Shown here: in pieces, positions 1 to 12,010 of the stretch | Position numbering within the stretch: the stretch's first letter is position 1 | How the letters are laid out: each line of letters begins with the position of its first letter | Assembly: GCA_949751835.1 (NCBI GenBank) | Contig: CATKHK010000002.1 | Location: forward strand, 744,001 to 808,000 | DNA length: 64,000 nucleotides | Direction of reading: 5' to 3' | From: Blepharisma japonicum | Taxonomy: Eukaryota; Ciliophora; Heterotrichea; Heterotrichida; Blepharismidae | Made by a program: the position numbers and the translations under genes | Notes under the pieces: model-generated | What the model saw: the letters and a program-made list of their open reading frames with translations, nothing else | Told to the model about the DNA's origin: nothing | Database searches by the model: none

Positions 1-69
1 CTACCTTTCTTTGACACTTAAAATTTACTAATATTGATTTATGATAAATTTATTATTGCTATTAAATTC

Positions 70-301
70 TTAATGAAGCCCTTCTCTCAATTCCTCAGTT
101 TTTAATACTAAACTATTGCTGCTCTTAAGCACTCCTTCAATTTTAATAAAATGATTAATAATTTCTAAATCACCAATTTTCTTTATTTCCAAATTTAATT
201 AAAGAATGATTCTTTATGGCTTAAATATAATAAATTTCCTCAAGCAATTCTACTAAATTATGATTATTTGGAATAAAAGTAGATAATTTTAGCGATTTTA
301 T
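70..301 (-). pseudogene. Coding-like fragments at window edge
   Basis: On the minus strand a 39-codon coding-looking stretch ends in TAA at 72-70 (it reads ...KIEGVLKSSNSLVLKTEEL...). Immediately upstream, the frame of the neighbouring 83-residue ORF stays protein-like for about 26 more codons after its own TAA (ending ...HNLVELLEEI). I could not join the pieces with 15- or 16-nt GT-AG introns. They may be the decayed or mis-modelled 3' part of the gene at 302-553, or a separate gene whose introns I did not resolve. Confidence 0.25.
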
Positions 302-553
302 TTAACCTCTAGTATCCTTCCTTGTTTTTATTAGACTGGATTCCTCATCGTCATCATTTGTTGAAATAGCATCTATACCTCCTAAGCAAGCAATCATAGT
401 CTGGAATTCTGGGCTTTTTATTAGAAATGCTGATGGATTGATTATCGTACTGGATAGCCTATAATTGAATTTAGCAGTTTGCATCTTAGGCATAGCAGTG
501 TGATACTTTGTCATAGCCCTGGAAAAGTATTTGGCATATGTGAATAACCCCAT
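302..553 (-). CDS. Hypothetical 83-residue protein
   Basis: A small open frame starting MGLFTYAKYF and ending in TAA. I do not recognise it with confidence. The middle (about residues 30-62, ...SSTIINPSAFLIKSPEFQ...) faintly recalls a PUB domain, but it is too short and too divergent to call. The C-terminus is acidic (DDDEES). Protein-like sequence continues in the same frame after the stop, so the true 3' end may lie further downstream, past an intron I could not identify. The start is the first ATG after an AT-rich spacer. Confidence 0.35.
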   Translation of the reverse strand: MGLFTYAKYFSRAMTKYHTAMPKMQTAKFNYRLSSTIINPSAFLIKSPEFQTMIACLGGIDAISTNDDDEESSLIKTRKDTRG

Positions 554-1076
554 ATTTTATAATTAAACTTATGAATTTTTAGCAGAGACAGATATGAAAA
601 TACACAGCAATAGTAATCTAGCATCACTTAAGGTAATTTATTTTAATATATTTTTTAGGATTGCCTGATGTTTTAACTATTAAAATCTTTGTATTATTGT
701 TTTGGATGATTAGCGAAAGCATTGATGAATGCTATTAATCTTTATTAGCTTAATATATTGCGTTTTAAACATAATCTATTAGAAGCTGCTAAAAATATAA
801 TAACCATTGATCATACATCCAAACTGTGTTTTACCTTAATATAGCCTATCAACATTTCACATATATATGCAAGGAATTTTGCTGTAAAGAATGCTATCAT
901 CCCACTTTTTCCTATCAAAAATATAATGATTTAAGAGATATATCAAAAAAATCATCATAAATAATAAAATCACAATTCAAAATATCAAATCCTTAAAAAA
1001 TAATTTTTCCATAATTAATGTGAAAGTTCTTATGATTTTTGATAATCAAACTTTTAATAAACGATCAGAAATATAA
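554..1076. other. AT-rich spacer
   Basis: Divergent spacer between the minus-strand gene on its left and the RING gene on its right. I see no long open frame with TGA read as Trp, no RNA gene and no clear repeat. It presumably carries both promoters. Confidence 0.5.
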
Positions 1077-1667
1077 ATGATATATGTTTTAGCCGCTTTA
1101 TTTAATTCCTCTTTTGGAATATCGTGTGAATGTCCAAATTTTAGCCAAAATAGTGATACATGTGATTTTCGATGCAACATCAGAAATTGCAATGAAAGTT
1201 TTTCTGAGCCAAATAATTTTGAAGATTCAAATGATGCCAATGAGCCTCTTGGAGCACTCGGATGTGCTGCAATTATCGTTGGGGTATCATCATTTTTGTA
1301 AATTTTATTTAGAATGTGTATATGCTGTATTGTTTGTAAAATAGTAAGCAGAAATGCTAATATTCATCATAGCAGAGAGAATGGTGATAATCTTGGGCAA
1401 AACAGAGATTATAGAAATCCTATAACAGTGGATATGATAAATAAATTGTATCCTATTGAAACCTATAAAGATGGGATATCGATTAAAGGTGAGCCAACCT
1501 GCACAATATGCTTGGTAGATTTCATAGAGGGTGAAAACGTTAGGATTACAAAATGCTTGCATACTTTTCATGTAGAGTGTTTTGATGAATGGCTTTGCTC
1601 TATGCATGCTCCAAAGTGCCCAAATTGTAATAAAATTGTAATAGAAAATGAAAACCATATTATATAA
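1077..1667 (+). CDS. RING-H2 finger membrane protein, likely E3 ubiquitin ligase
   Basis: Spliced length is 191 residues after removing a 15-nt intron at 1298-1312, which joins the membrane segment in frame. The order is a hydrophobic N-terminus (MIYVLAALFNSSFG) resembling a signal peptide, a Cys-rich ectodomain (about residues 17-40), one transmembrane helix (about 58-82, GALGCAAIIVGV then FLMCICCIVC), and a C-terminal RING-H2 finger from about residue 137 (CTIC, CLHTFHVEC, CPNC). The Cys3-His2-Cys3 spacing is complete. Proteins with a signal peptide, one TM helix and a RING-H2 are typically ubiquitin ligases of endomembranes. No PA domain is present and the ectodomain is short. The substrate is unknown. 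The RING call is firm; the ligase role is by family. Confidence 0.85.
1298..1312 (+). other. 15-nt intron of the RING gene
   Basis: GTAAATTTTATTTAG. If it is retained, the frame stops at once (TTG TAA). If it is removed, a continuous membrane helix results and links the ectodomain to the RING finger. Confidence 0.85.
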
Positions 1668-1900
1668 GCTACATAATAGAACCGACTCTAAGGAACTTTC
1701 CTGGAAGAAGTAAGGCATTGAGAATTAGAAATTTAAATTCAATTTAGCCTATTTTATTTATATTATGCTCTGGCAAGTTTAATAATATGCAACTACAATG
1801 TTTGCAGTAAAATGCTAATTCAATATGCAAGCATGATAATAGACTTATTAGTAATTAAAACTTTTTAAAAGATAATCAATATAAAATATTATTTAAGAAA

Positions 1901-2380
1901 ATGAATGACAATTCATTATCATCTAAAGCAGATAAAAGCATACCGTTCTTTAAAAACTCCAGAGTTGACACATGTTCTCACATTATCATGAAAAACGGAC
2001 AAGCAGTTGCTATGCCTTATATGACTAGTTCACCATGTAACTCCAGGAGTTTGTATTGTAACGATCTGAAATCAACAGAAAAAAGAAGTCTTTCCCATGA
2101 CGTCCATAGAGTTAGGCAAAACTTGCATGCTGGAATGCATTCAAAGCCTCTTGAACGATATTCTCCTGATGCACAAAGATCAAGGCTTAAGAGTGATGAG
2201 TTCATTATACCGTATAAAAATACTTCACAGATTGTTATTGGAGATCGAAACTCTAAATACAAAAGGCACTTTCTGACGACTGCTCAGAATTTATTAAAGA
2301 GGCCTTCAATCGAGCTCTCAACTAATCTTGGAATCCTCTCTGAAAAAACCAAGTGGATTAAATATAAAGAGGATAGTTAG
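1901..2380 (+). CDS. Hypothetical 159-residue basic protein
   Basis: Open frame from ATG to TAG, rich in Ser, Lys and Arg. I recognise no domain, and there is no membrane segment or signal peptide. The middle contains basic or polar segments such as HDVHRVRQNLHAGMHSK, and the composition suggests a disordered regulatory or cytoskeletal protein. The frame uses no TGA. Codon choice and the clean flanks support it being real; function is unknown. Confidence 0.55.
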   Translation: MNDNSLSSKADKSIPFFKNSRVDTCSHIIMKNGQAVAMPYMTSSPCNSRSLYCNDLKSTEKRSLSHDVHRVRQNLHAGMHSKPLERYSPDAQRSRLKSDEFIIPYKNTSQIVIGDRNSKYKRHFLTTAQNLLKRPSIELSTNLGILSEKTKWIKYKEDS

Positions 2381-2840
2381 TAATAAAATTATTTTGGACA
2401 ATTTTTTAAAAAGTGATAAAATAGTTATTTTGTGATCATTTAAGTAATAAATAAGTCATTCTGAATGATATTTATTAATAATAACAATTAATTTTTGATA
2501 AAAATTATTTTAGACATTCAATGCAAAAATTTAAAAATTTATTTTTAAAGGCAGCTAAAGAAATCCTTCTCTTCTATAATGATTTCCAAAATTAATCAAA
2601 TATTCCAGAGAATATTTCTTTCAAATTTTTGTGCCATTTTATAAACTTTATCTAATAATTTCATATTTTTATTTTAATATCACTATAATTTTCCATTTAA
2701 AAACCTCCTAAGACATATTTTAGGCTCCTGATCTCGTGAAAGGTTTTCAACATGTCGATTTCATCTTCTTCCTAATCTGAATCTTAGACTATTTATTTTC
2801 TGTTAAGCTTAATCTTTCTCATACCCCATCCTAATCAAAT
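2381..2840. other. AT-rich spacer
   Basis: Between two plus-strand genes. Nothing coding or structured stands out. The last 100 bases before the zinc-finger ATG are less AT-rich than the rest and may include the 5' leader. Confidence 0.5.
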
Positions 2841-3554
2841 ATGGCTAATATACGACTAACATCTGGCTCTGACACGGAATTAAAAATTCGACTTTCAGTA
2901 GACCTTCTTAGCAATGTCGACACCAATAAGCTTAAAGCTATGATTCACAATGCCAAGCTCTACTCTCAGAAGTACCAACCTGTCTTCGTAATGCTTGAGA
3001 AAACTCCAGAAGGCATCGTAGTAACTGAAGAGCCATTAAAGCCTCCAAAACCAAAAAATGAAGCAAAACCCAAAAAGCAATCTTCTGATATTGACGAAAA
3101 TCCAGTCAAAAAACATCATCATGGAGGTGGGGACAAACAGTATATTTGTCCAATGGAGACCTGTGGTAGGAGGTTTATGGATAATTCCAAGTTGTGCAGG
3201 CATATGCTTGTCCACACAGGGGAAAAAAAGCACAGATGCGATTTTTGTGGGAAAAGATTTTCGCTGGATTTTAATTTAAAAACACATTTAAGAATCCATA
3301 CAGGAGAAAAACCTTATCAATGCACATTCCCAGGGTGCACTAAAAGGTTTAACCAGTCAAGTAACTTGACTGCGCATGAGAAGAATCACTATATAGATGG
3401 AAAAGAAGAAAAACAAAGAAAGCCTAGGACTTATCAGCCAGAAGTGGTTTCGTTGCCTTCGATACCGCAGAGCTCGTTTTCTATGGAAGCTCAGCTTCCT
3501 ATGATTTTTGAATTTTCCTGCCTAAGTGCAGCACCAGCGTTGCCTAATAATTAA
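2841..3554 (+). CDS. YY1-like C2H2 zinc-finger protein
   Basis: A 237-residue protein with three consecutive C2H2 fingers at about residues 100-182. Fingers 2 and 3 match YY1 fingers 3 and 4 strikingly: [20 protein letters not shown] compares with the YY1 segment [17 protein letters not shown], followed by a CTFPGC...[11 protein letters not shown] finger. TGEK/TGEKP linkers join the fingers. The N-terminal 90 residues are unrelated to YY1 and include a Pro/Lys-rich stretch ([13 protein letters not shown]) and a short His run. YY1 fingers bind DNA and recruit Polycomb or INO80 complexes in animals. Here a sequence-specific nuclear DNA-binding role is likely, while partners are unknown. One fewer finger than YY1 is present. 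Confidence 0.85.
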   Translation: MANIRLTSGSDTELKIRLSVDLLSNVDTNKLKAMIHNAKLYSQKYQPVFVMLEKTPEGIVVTEEPLKPPKPKNEAKPKKQSSDIDENPVKKHHHGGGDKQYICPMETCGRRFMDNSKLCRHMLVHTGEKKHRCDFCGKRFSLDFNLKTHLRIHTGEKPYQCTFPGCTKRFNQSSNLTAHEKNHYIDGKEEKQRKPRTYQPEVVSLPSIPQSSFSMEAQLPMIFEFSCLSAAPALPNN

Positions 3555-3718
3555 TATAAAAATAGATATAAATTGTATTTATAATAATTTCTAGAAAGAT
3601 ATATAGAAAAAGAATGAACCGAATTATTCATTATACGAAAATATCTTAAATATTAATATTGACTAAAATTAGAGTGTTATATTATATTGTAGTAATTATA
3701 CGCTACTCTTTCCTGAGG

Positions 3719-3747
3719 AATAAAATCATATAAAATAGGATTTTATT
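3719..3747. repeat. 9-bp-stem hairpin in a convergent spacer
   Basis: AATAAAATC and GATTTTATT form a perfect 9-bp stem with an 11-nt loop. It lies in the 345-bp spacer (3555-3899) between two convergent genes, which otherwise shows nothing. A role in transcript ends is only a guess. Confidence 0.3.
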
Positions 3748-3899
3748 TACAAAAGAAATTAAGTAAGGAAGCTTAATTGATAATTAATGAACGCATAATT
3801 ATTTGTATTTATATATCTCTCAATAATAAATAAATCTAATAAATGCTATAAAATGTATTTTCATAATTATATTTAATTAAATTTTTGTTACAGGCATTT

Positions 3900-5753
3900 T
3901 TAGTTATTAAAAAAAGCCACATGAGTTTGGACCATACTTGCAATATCTTCAATTTTTATTTGCCCGAAATTTCCTTCAAGTTCTTTAATATCACAAATAA
4001 AGCCATCAACATCTTCATCCCCAAAATGCAATGTCCATAAATTAAAAAAATTCCTGATTTCTTTAAGAGAAACAGTAATTTCACCCTTCAATTTAAAATG
4101 AGTTTCAAATACAAATTTTGTTACTTCATAAGGTCTCAATTCGTATCCTAACAAAAACCTTTCAATAGCTGATTTAAAACTGCAGATGCATATATTATCA
4201 TTTTCATCTGGGGAGCATTCTTTACAAAACAACCTAAGCTCATCTCTATTAAGTTTTACCCCAAATAATTCTAATATCTTTTCAAGATTTCTAGTAGGAA
4301 TTGTTTTTAATTTTGTAGATGCTATAAGGAAAAATGTTTCTTCAGCAAATTTATCCATATTATTCAAAAGAGAAATTTTATCTTCCCCAGTTTTAGTACG
4401 TTTTACATCTCTATAAATCATTTTCAGTTGTCTATAAATTCTCACGGTTCTTTTGAATTTATTTTTTAATTTTTCGCATATAATTTCATTGATAATTTTG
4501 TGATCTTTCATTAATTCGATTTTTGAGGTAAAGCAGAGCCAGTATATGATTGAAGGAATTAAATATCATATTAATAGCAGCCATATGAAGAAAGACAATG
4601 AAAAAAGTATTGCATTTATATTGGATTGAGAATAGAAGGACGGAATATAGATAAGAACGCTTGAAGTTATTCATAAAGATGCAACCATTAAAAGTCCTTG
4701 AGTTGAATATAACAAAAATCGTGGACCAAAACTGTCAAATCAAAATAGTAATTCATGCCTATTGGGTGGACGACCTTGAAGAATATAGCAGCAGCTTAGT
4801 TTAAGTGGGTTAATTTGGCATAAACACAGTCTGCTTCTTGGTTCTGATATTTCAATATTTGGAATATCGCCGTCAAGATAGGAAGGATACTTGGTTATGT
4901 TTTCAATAAAGTATTTATTCATATTTTTTGTTAAACTCATTCTTACTTTATCTATAGGTATCAATTGTCTGTAAATTCCTTTCAATTTCTTTAAAAATAT
5001 TATAGAAATGCAAATTTCAAAAGCAGGAATAATTCATAAAAATATAATTTCAGCTTGATTTCCCATAAATAAAATTATTCTTCATAATAAAATAATAATA
5101 AGTGTAACTATAAACCCCATTCATGTAACATGAAATGATTCTTTAATTATTTTCCCCAATGATTTACCTAAATATTCTCCAAAATCAAAGCTATCATCAA
5201 GCATCATTTCGATAGGACATGGCTGATAATTTGTCTTTATAAAAGATTTCTTTATTTCTAAAATTTCTTCAATAAATTTATTTCCTTCAGGATTTATTTT
5301 TCCATCCAGAATATTTTTCCATTTTTCAATATACCCATTTCCTATTAAAACTAGTGAAAATCCTGTGAATAATCAAATTGAAATAAATAGCGCAAAGCCA
5401 ATTATTATAATATTTAGCTCATTTTCAAATTTTGGGAAAATATTCATGTAATAGAGAAATGAGGTTATAAATCATAGAACAACAAGGATTGATAAGTCAG
5501 CTAAAATTGAATGAAGAGGAGGTATTAAAGATTTTTGTAAATTTCTCTGGAAAATTTTGTAGAGATCTTGCAAAATCAGAAAAATAAAGCCAACTACTAT
5601 TATTTCGCCAGTCAGTATTGTGCTTTTGCTTAAAAGTCTTTCTTTTAAAGTTTGGACAAAATTGCTGGAAATAAAATCAACAAACCAACCATGACCATTT
5701 TTCATAGAAATTTTTCTGATTAGTAAAACCATACCATTGTATAAATGGGACAA
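3900..5753 (-). CDS. MLO-like multi-pass membrane protein
   Basis: One continuous frame of 617 residues once TGA is read as Trp; under the standard code it splits into several pieces. It has about seven hydrophobic segments: one near residues 50-62, several between 90 and 260, and a cluster at about 335-415. The segment HELLFWFDSFGPRFLLY followed by a helix matches the MLO-family signature 'FWF.RP...L' before a transmembrane helix. The C-terminal 200 residues are soluble and helical (ending ...TKFVFETHFKLK...), with no canonical EF-hand loop. MLO proteins are plasma-membrane 7TM proteins, and some plant members conduct Ca2+. The family match rests on one motif plus topology, so an unrelated channel or receptor remains possible. 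Confidence 0.55.
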
Positions 5754-5853
5754 AATATCATAAACTTATATATATAATATTATATCAAATATTTCAGAAA
5801 TAATTATCAAGATATAAGCGAGAACAAAAATTAATAAATAGTACTATTATAAT

Positions 5854-7641
<1,788 letters not shown>

Positions 7642-7896
7642 TTAAGTTTATAATTCCGCCGGATTAGTTTAAATTGAGAAATTTGAAAAATGAATTTTTA
7701 TTATTTTGTGAAATTTATGAAATTACCTTATAATTTGACTTTATAAGTAAGTATATTAAGAAATAGTTCTTTAAATTCAGATTTTAATTGGTGTGAGTAA
7801 TAAAGAATAGAATTTAAGGATAGACAAGCATTTTATTTACTTTAAAAATAATGAAAATTTGGCTGCAATAAATATAAAAGGTTATATTTAATATAC

Positions 7897-9297
7897 TTAA
7901 TGAGTTTTTTTCCAAAATAGAATAAATGCAGGGACCTTCATAAGAAATAGCAGAAAGCTTAAATATACTGAAAAATCTAAAATAGAGCTTGATGGATATA
8001 TTATGAATCATATGAAATCATATGCTAATGAAGCTATAACTAGCTTGGAAAGCTGCTTATACATTTTTGTCGTCTCAGATTTCGTTGCAATTTTAAAAGC
8101 TGCAAATATAAAAATCATAAGCTAAATAAATTTTACATTGACAAAATCAGGCCTTGAAATCATAATTAGCGTTGACATCAAAAGTAGTGAATAAATCAAA
8201 TAATGTGTAAAAGATTTTTGACTAGCGAAGCTTGGAAGCTCTATTTCTTTGGTAACAACATCAATTTTTGCAGATAAAATTGACTTTACTGAAGTCCTTG
8301 GAGTTCTTACTTCTTCTTTCAGCATTCATTCATTTGGGTGTTCTAAATTACTAAAAGGTTTAAATAATTTTCCGACCTGCTCTTCAAGCGATTTCAGCTC
8401 TTCTCCGTCAAACTCGATATTTTCGTTTTTCTGGTTAATCAAGTCTTCATATTGCCCAATTCTGCTTCAAACCCATTGCAATTTCAAGCGCAGTTCTCCT
8501 TGTTCTTTTCCTTTTGGGTCTTTATTTTTCAAGCTATAAAGCTGATCATGTTTCATTTGATCTTTTAATTGGCTTAATTTTATAGATACTTCTCCTAAGT
8601 AGTCATCATTATCTTCAGTATCTCTGTCCATCACTATGAGCTTCAGATTTCCAGTGCCATGTTCGATATTGAATTTGAATTCTTCATTCCACTTTGGATT
8701 TACAGTGGCCTGGATATGCTTGCTTTGAAATGTTTGGTTTTCACATTCCAGAATCACATAAGGGTCAGATAACCCACTAGAATCCATTGCTAGCAAATCT
8801 TGAGCATCAACTACATTAACTGTTAGCATGCTATCTTTCATGATCCCATACTCGTTTTTTTGTTCTTTTTCTCGAGCCTCACTTAGTTTTCCTTGGTACT
8901 CTTCGACAATTTTTTTATTATCCTTGATTTGCTTCTTTAGTTCCCGGATTCGTTTCATAACTATGTACTCAGCATCAACATATGACCCCACAAAGTCCCC
9001 AGCGGTAATAAGGGAGTCTCAATCTTTATCAATTCTTGCAAATAGTTCTTGGCATAAGCCTGCATCAAATGCCTCGTTTTGTTTGCTTGATAAAAATTCA
9101 TTGATTTCTTCAAATGTGAAAGCTTTATTCCCTGTTTTATCCAAGGTGTGGAATTCTTCCATAAGCTGATCATAACGATCTTTTAAGGAGCCAGTCATAG
9201 GGAAAGAGCCGATTGAGGAGCGAAGGCGAATTAAACTTAGAGATGGAGAACGCGTCCCTAATGTTGATCGCCTTTGATCTAAAAATGGATCAACCAT
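7897..9297 (-). CDS. EF-hand and C2-domain protein with C-terminal membrane helices
   Basis: Spliced length is 461 residues, with several TGA codons read as Trp and a 15-nt intron at 8122-8136. The order is: a disordered N-terminus starting MVDPFLDQRRSTLG; two EF-hand-like motifs (loops DKTGNKAFTFEE and DKDWDSLITAGD, the Trp being TGA-coded); a short coiled coil (KRIRELKKQIKDNKK); one C2 domain (LTVNVVDAQDLLAMD...SDPYVILE...NPKWNEEF), with the aspartates that bind Ca2+ visible; a linker; and three or four hydrophobic segments at the C-terminus. Translation upstream of the chosen Met is possible but lacks conservation. It suggests a Ca2+-responsive membrane tether of the extended-synaptotagmin or ferlin style, but no SMP domain is present. 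Function is inferred. Confidence 0.75.
8122..8136 (-). other. 15-nt intron of the C2 protein gene
   Basis: Minus-strand GTAAAATTTATTTAG. Retention gives an in-frame TAG. Removal joins ...PDFVN to LMIFIFAAF and adds about 75 residues with membrane helices. Confidence 0.75.
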
Positions 9298-9519
9298 AAT
9301 AATAGAAATTCTAATTAAAAATGAATCGAATAAGGTAGAGATTAAGGAAAGATAAGGATTCTTTGGATTTATTATTTTTGAAAGGATTGCAATAGGATTA
9401 GAGAGAATTTTTCGGTAATTTGAAGGCAAGCTATGTCTTAGAACAATTAATAAACAGTTAAAAATATTGGGGAAATATTTGTGGAGTTATGGATTAATAA
9501 AAAGAAATTTAGAAAAAAG

Positions 9520-9753
9520 TTAAATTTCGCAAGAGTTAATGTAAAGATATAATAATGGTCTGAATTGTTCTCTAAGGATCGAAAGATCTAGATCAAATTG
9601 TGTGGCTGACAACAATATCATTTTTTCGCTAGAATTCACTTTTTGGTTGAAATTTTCAAGGCTAGACATTTTTAAAGCCGCAGGAATTGCATTTTGATAG
9701 CCCAGAAAAAATCTATTACTTATTAATAATTTTAGACTAGCATAAAAAGTCAT
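9520..9753 (-). CDS. Hypothetical 77-residue protein
   Basis: Small open frame ending in TAA, with a mildly hydrophobic N-terminus (FYASLKLLISNRFFLGYQ) and a helical remainder. I recognise no family. On the opposite strand an ATG at 9753 opens 60 codons if TGA is Trp, so the call is uncertain. It may be a real small protein or part of the spacer between the C2 gene and the heat-shock factor. Confidence 0.3.
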   Translation of the reverse strand: MTFYASLKLLISNRFFLGYQNAIPAALKMSSLENFNQKVNSSEKMILLSATQFDLDLSILREQFRPLLYLYINSCEI

Positions 9754-9981
9754 GACATATCCATTCGACCACTATAACGAATTTCTTGATGGCTATCTGT
9801 GTTTTCCTTATAAGAGCATTATAGCCAAGCAGTCATTCCTTAATTTTTTATTTATCCTAATTCTCTGATTTTTCCATCACAAAAGAATCACCTATAAAAT
9901 AGCAGCTCAAGTTGCTTGTCTCCTAACTAATTAAATTGGTAACTAAAATATACAGCTAATGCATAGCTTTATAATTAATAA

Positions 9982-10785
9982 ATGCGCACCAAATCAAACT
10001 CTTCTGAAGCTCCTTGCTTTTTACAAAAAACTTATGATATGCTGAACAATGAAGAGAACGCTGACATTGTTTGCTGGACACAAGATGGAACTGCTTTTGT
10101 CATTAAGGATAAGAAAGAATTCTGCTTATCAGTCCTGCCCAAATACTTTAAACATAGCAACTTGGCTAGCTTTGTAAGGCAACTTAACATGTATGATTTT
10201 CATAAAGTTCGTCGATCTGGTTCTGAGGATATTTTTAAACACCCTTTATTTGTCCAGCAAAATCCTGATTTTTTAAAAGAAATCAAACGAAAATCAACTA
10301 ATGTTAATTGGCCAATAGTTCCTGCAAATACTCTGAATAAGCCTGATTTAGCACCAATATTGCAAAAAATGATGGATCTGCATATAGCTAATCAAGAATC
10401 TGAAATTATGATCAAAAACCTTGAAGAAAAAATTGATGAGCTTTCAACCCAAAGAGAAGTCCTCTCTATGCAATTTTGGGAAACTCAAGAAAGAATGAAG
10501 CAGATAGAGCATGCTGTCGTTGTATTAGCAAGTTTTATGCACTCAGGAGGAGATGATATAATAAATTATATGCAAAATGAATATGCTTCAAATGTAAGGA
10601 GCATTCAAACAGAAATCCCTCCTCCACCAAAAAAACAAAAAGTTGAGCATCTTGACATTGAAGAGCTGTTTGAAATCCCTCACGAACAAATCAAAGATGC
10701 TGAGAATTTAAAGGATTTGATAGAAAATCATGTTCCTGATGCTGATATTTTCGAAGAAGGCTTAGAATTCTTGCTAGAGTCTTAA
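9982..10785 (+). CDS. Heat-shock transcription factor
   Basis: 267 residues, no intron. The DNA-binding winged-helix domain spans about residues 10-105: CFLQKTYDMLNNEENADIV, then CWTQDGTAFVI, then VLPKYFKHSNLASFVRQLN with MYDFHKVRR, the recognition-helix region typical of HSF. A hydrophobic-repeat coiled coil (about 130-180), which mediates trimerisation, follows. Next come a basic patch (PPPKKQKVE, a likely nuclear signal) and an acidic C-terminal tail (DIFEEGLEF) that could activate transcription. HSFs bind nGAAn repeats upstream of chaperone genes. The length is short compared with animal HSF1 because the regulatory region is compact. Ciliates have several HSF paralogues, so I give no symbol. 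Confidence 0.93.
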   Translation: MRTKSNSSEAPCFLQKTYDMLNNEENADIVCWTQDGTAFVIKDKKEFCLSVLPKYFKHSNLASFVRQLNMYDFHKVRRSGSEDIFKHPLFVQQNPDFLKEIKRKSTNVNWPIVPANTLNKPDLAPILQKMMDLHIANQESEIMIKNLEEKIDELSTQREVLSMQFWETQERMKQIEHAVVVLASFMHSGGDDIINYMQNEYASNVRSIQTEIPPPPKKQKVEHLDIEELFEIPHEQIKDAENLKDLIENHVPDADIFEEGLEFLLES

Positions 10786-11389
10786 TATTATTTTAACAAC
10801 TTTTAATTGTAGCCAAAATGTTCGAGGAGAGGGATTTAGAAATCGAATACACATTTTGGGTTAATTAACTATTTTGAAAATTATTTAAACTTGACTTTTA
10901 TAATTTCACTATATATCATTGCCATTTTAAATCTTAATAATTGCAAAAACATTAAAGATTTTTAAGTAGCCTCTTGATTTATTTGAAGAAATTTGCCTGA
11001 TATTATTGAATTCAATCTTTTTATTTATTTTTTCTTATGCACAGAGCATTGATAATAAAATCTATCATTGCTTTGATAAATGGTTTTAATGCCTGACATT
11101 TTATATGGCATTACAAAATTCAGCATCTTTTATCATAAATTACTTTGGTGAAAGATTAAAATCTCTTAATATTTAGGCAGGGTTAAATTAGATTCTAAGC
11201 CTAATAAAAGTATCGTGCATGAGAATGCCCTTGAATTTTAAACCAACTGAGCTAGAGATATAACAGAATGATTATATAAGATAATATGACTAAATAATTT
11301 AAAAAGCCATTCCTATTCTTGAAAGCAAAAAAAATAATCAAATTTTTACTCTTTGCATATCTGTTTGCTTTGCCAATAATTTAATTAAA
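10786..11389. other. AT-rich spacer
   Basis: 600 bases between two plus-strand genes. No open frame with sensible composition and no RNA gene was seen on either strand. Confidence 0.5.
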
Positions 11390-11848
11390 ATGAGCAATGA
11401 AGGGTTCAAGGACAGGAGAAGGCGTCTAAGTTCTAGCAGTGATGAAGACTTTATAAAGCTTTCTGATGGTATTTCTTACAAAGACCAAGAAACCTATAAA
11501 AGTGAAGAAGAAAAAAAGCCTGAGAAACTCGAAATGAAGAAAAAGCCATCAAATTTCCAATATCAAAAACCAAGAAGGGGCAAAGGACGTGGAGCTAATA
11601 ATAACAATTGAAGAAGAGAAGACAAGCCAAAGCCAAAAAATAGTGAAAAACCTCAGACTCACTACAGAAAAAAGATCGTCCCCAAGTATGATCTCAATGC
11701 CCAAGAATTCCAGCCAAGCGGATTCAATGCAAATGCAAGCGATTTCGTAAGTTCTAGCCAGGTCCCCTCTGGATTTAACCCATCTGCTCAAGAATTCAAT
11801 CCACAGTTTGGCGTTGACGCTCCAGAGTTCAAGCCAGGCTTTCATTAG
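11390..11848 (+). CDS. Small protein with an array of PAM2-like motifs
   Basis: 152 residues; one in-frame TGA (Trp) near residue 74 joins the halves. The N-terminal half is charged and Ser/Lys-rich (KDRRRRLSSSSDEDF) and contains an RG-type patch (KPRRGKGRG). The C-terminal half carries four related short motifs: YDLNAQEFQPSGF, GFNANASDFVSS, GFNPSAQEFNPQF and GVDAPEFKPGF. These fit the PAM2 consensus (L/F-N-x-x-A-x-E-F-x-P), which docks to the MLLE domain of poly(A)-binding protein. The protein is therefore probably an mRNA-associated adaptor. Repetition of PAM2-like motifs in so small a protein is unusual. RNA binding is inferred from composition only. Confidence 0.7.
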
Positions 11849-12010
11849 CTTTTCAAAGTTGTTGCTTTTGATGAAGCCAAAAAGAGTTAGTAATCTCTTA
11901 CATGAATATTTGATTAAATATAATCTAAATTAGCAAATAAATCTCAAAATAACATATGAATTTATATATTATTTCTATTAATCGTTATTTTGATGCGAAA
12001 ACTAACAGCT

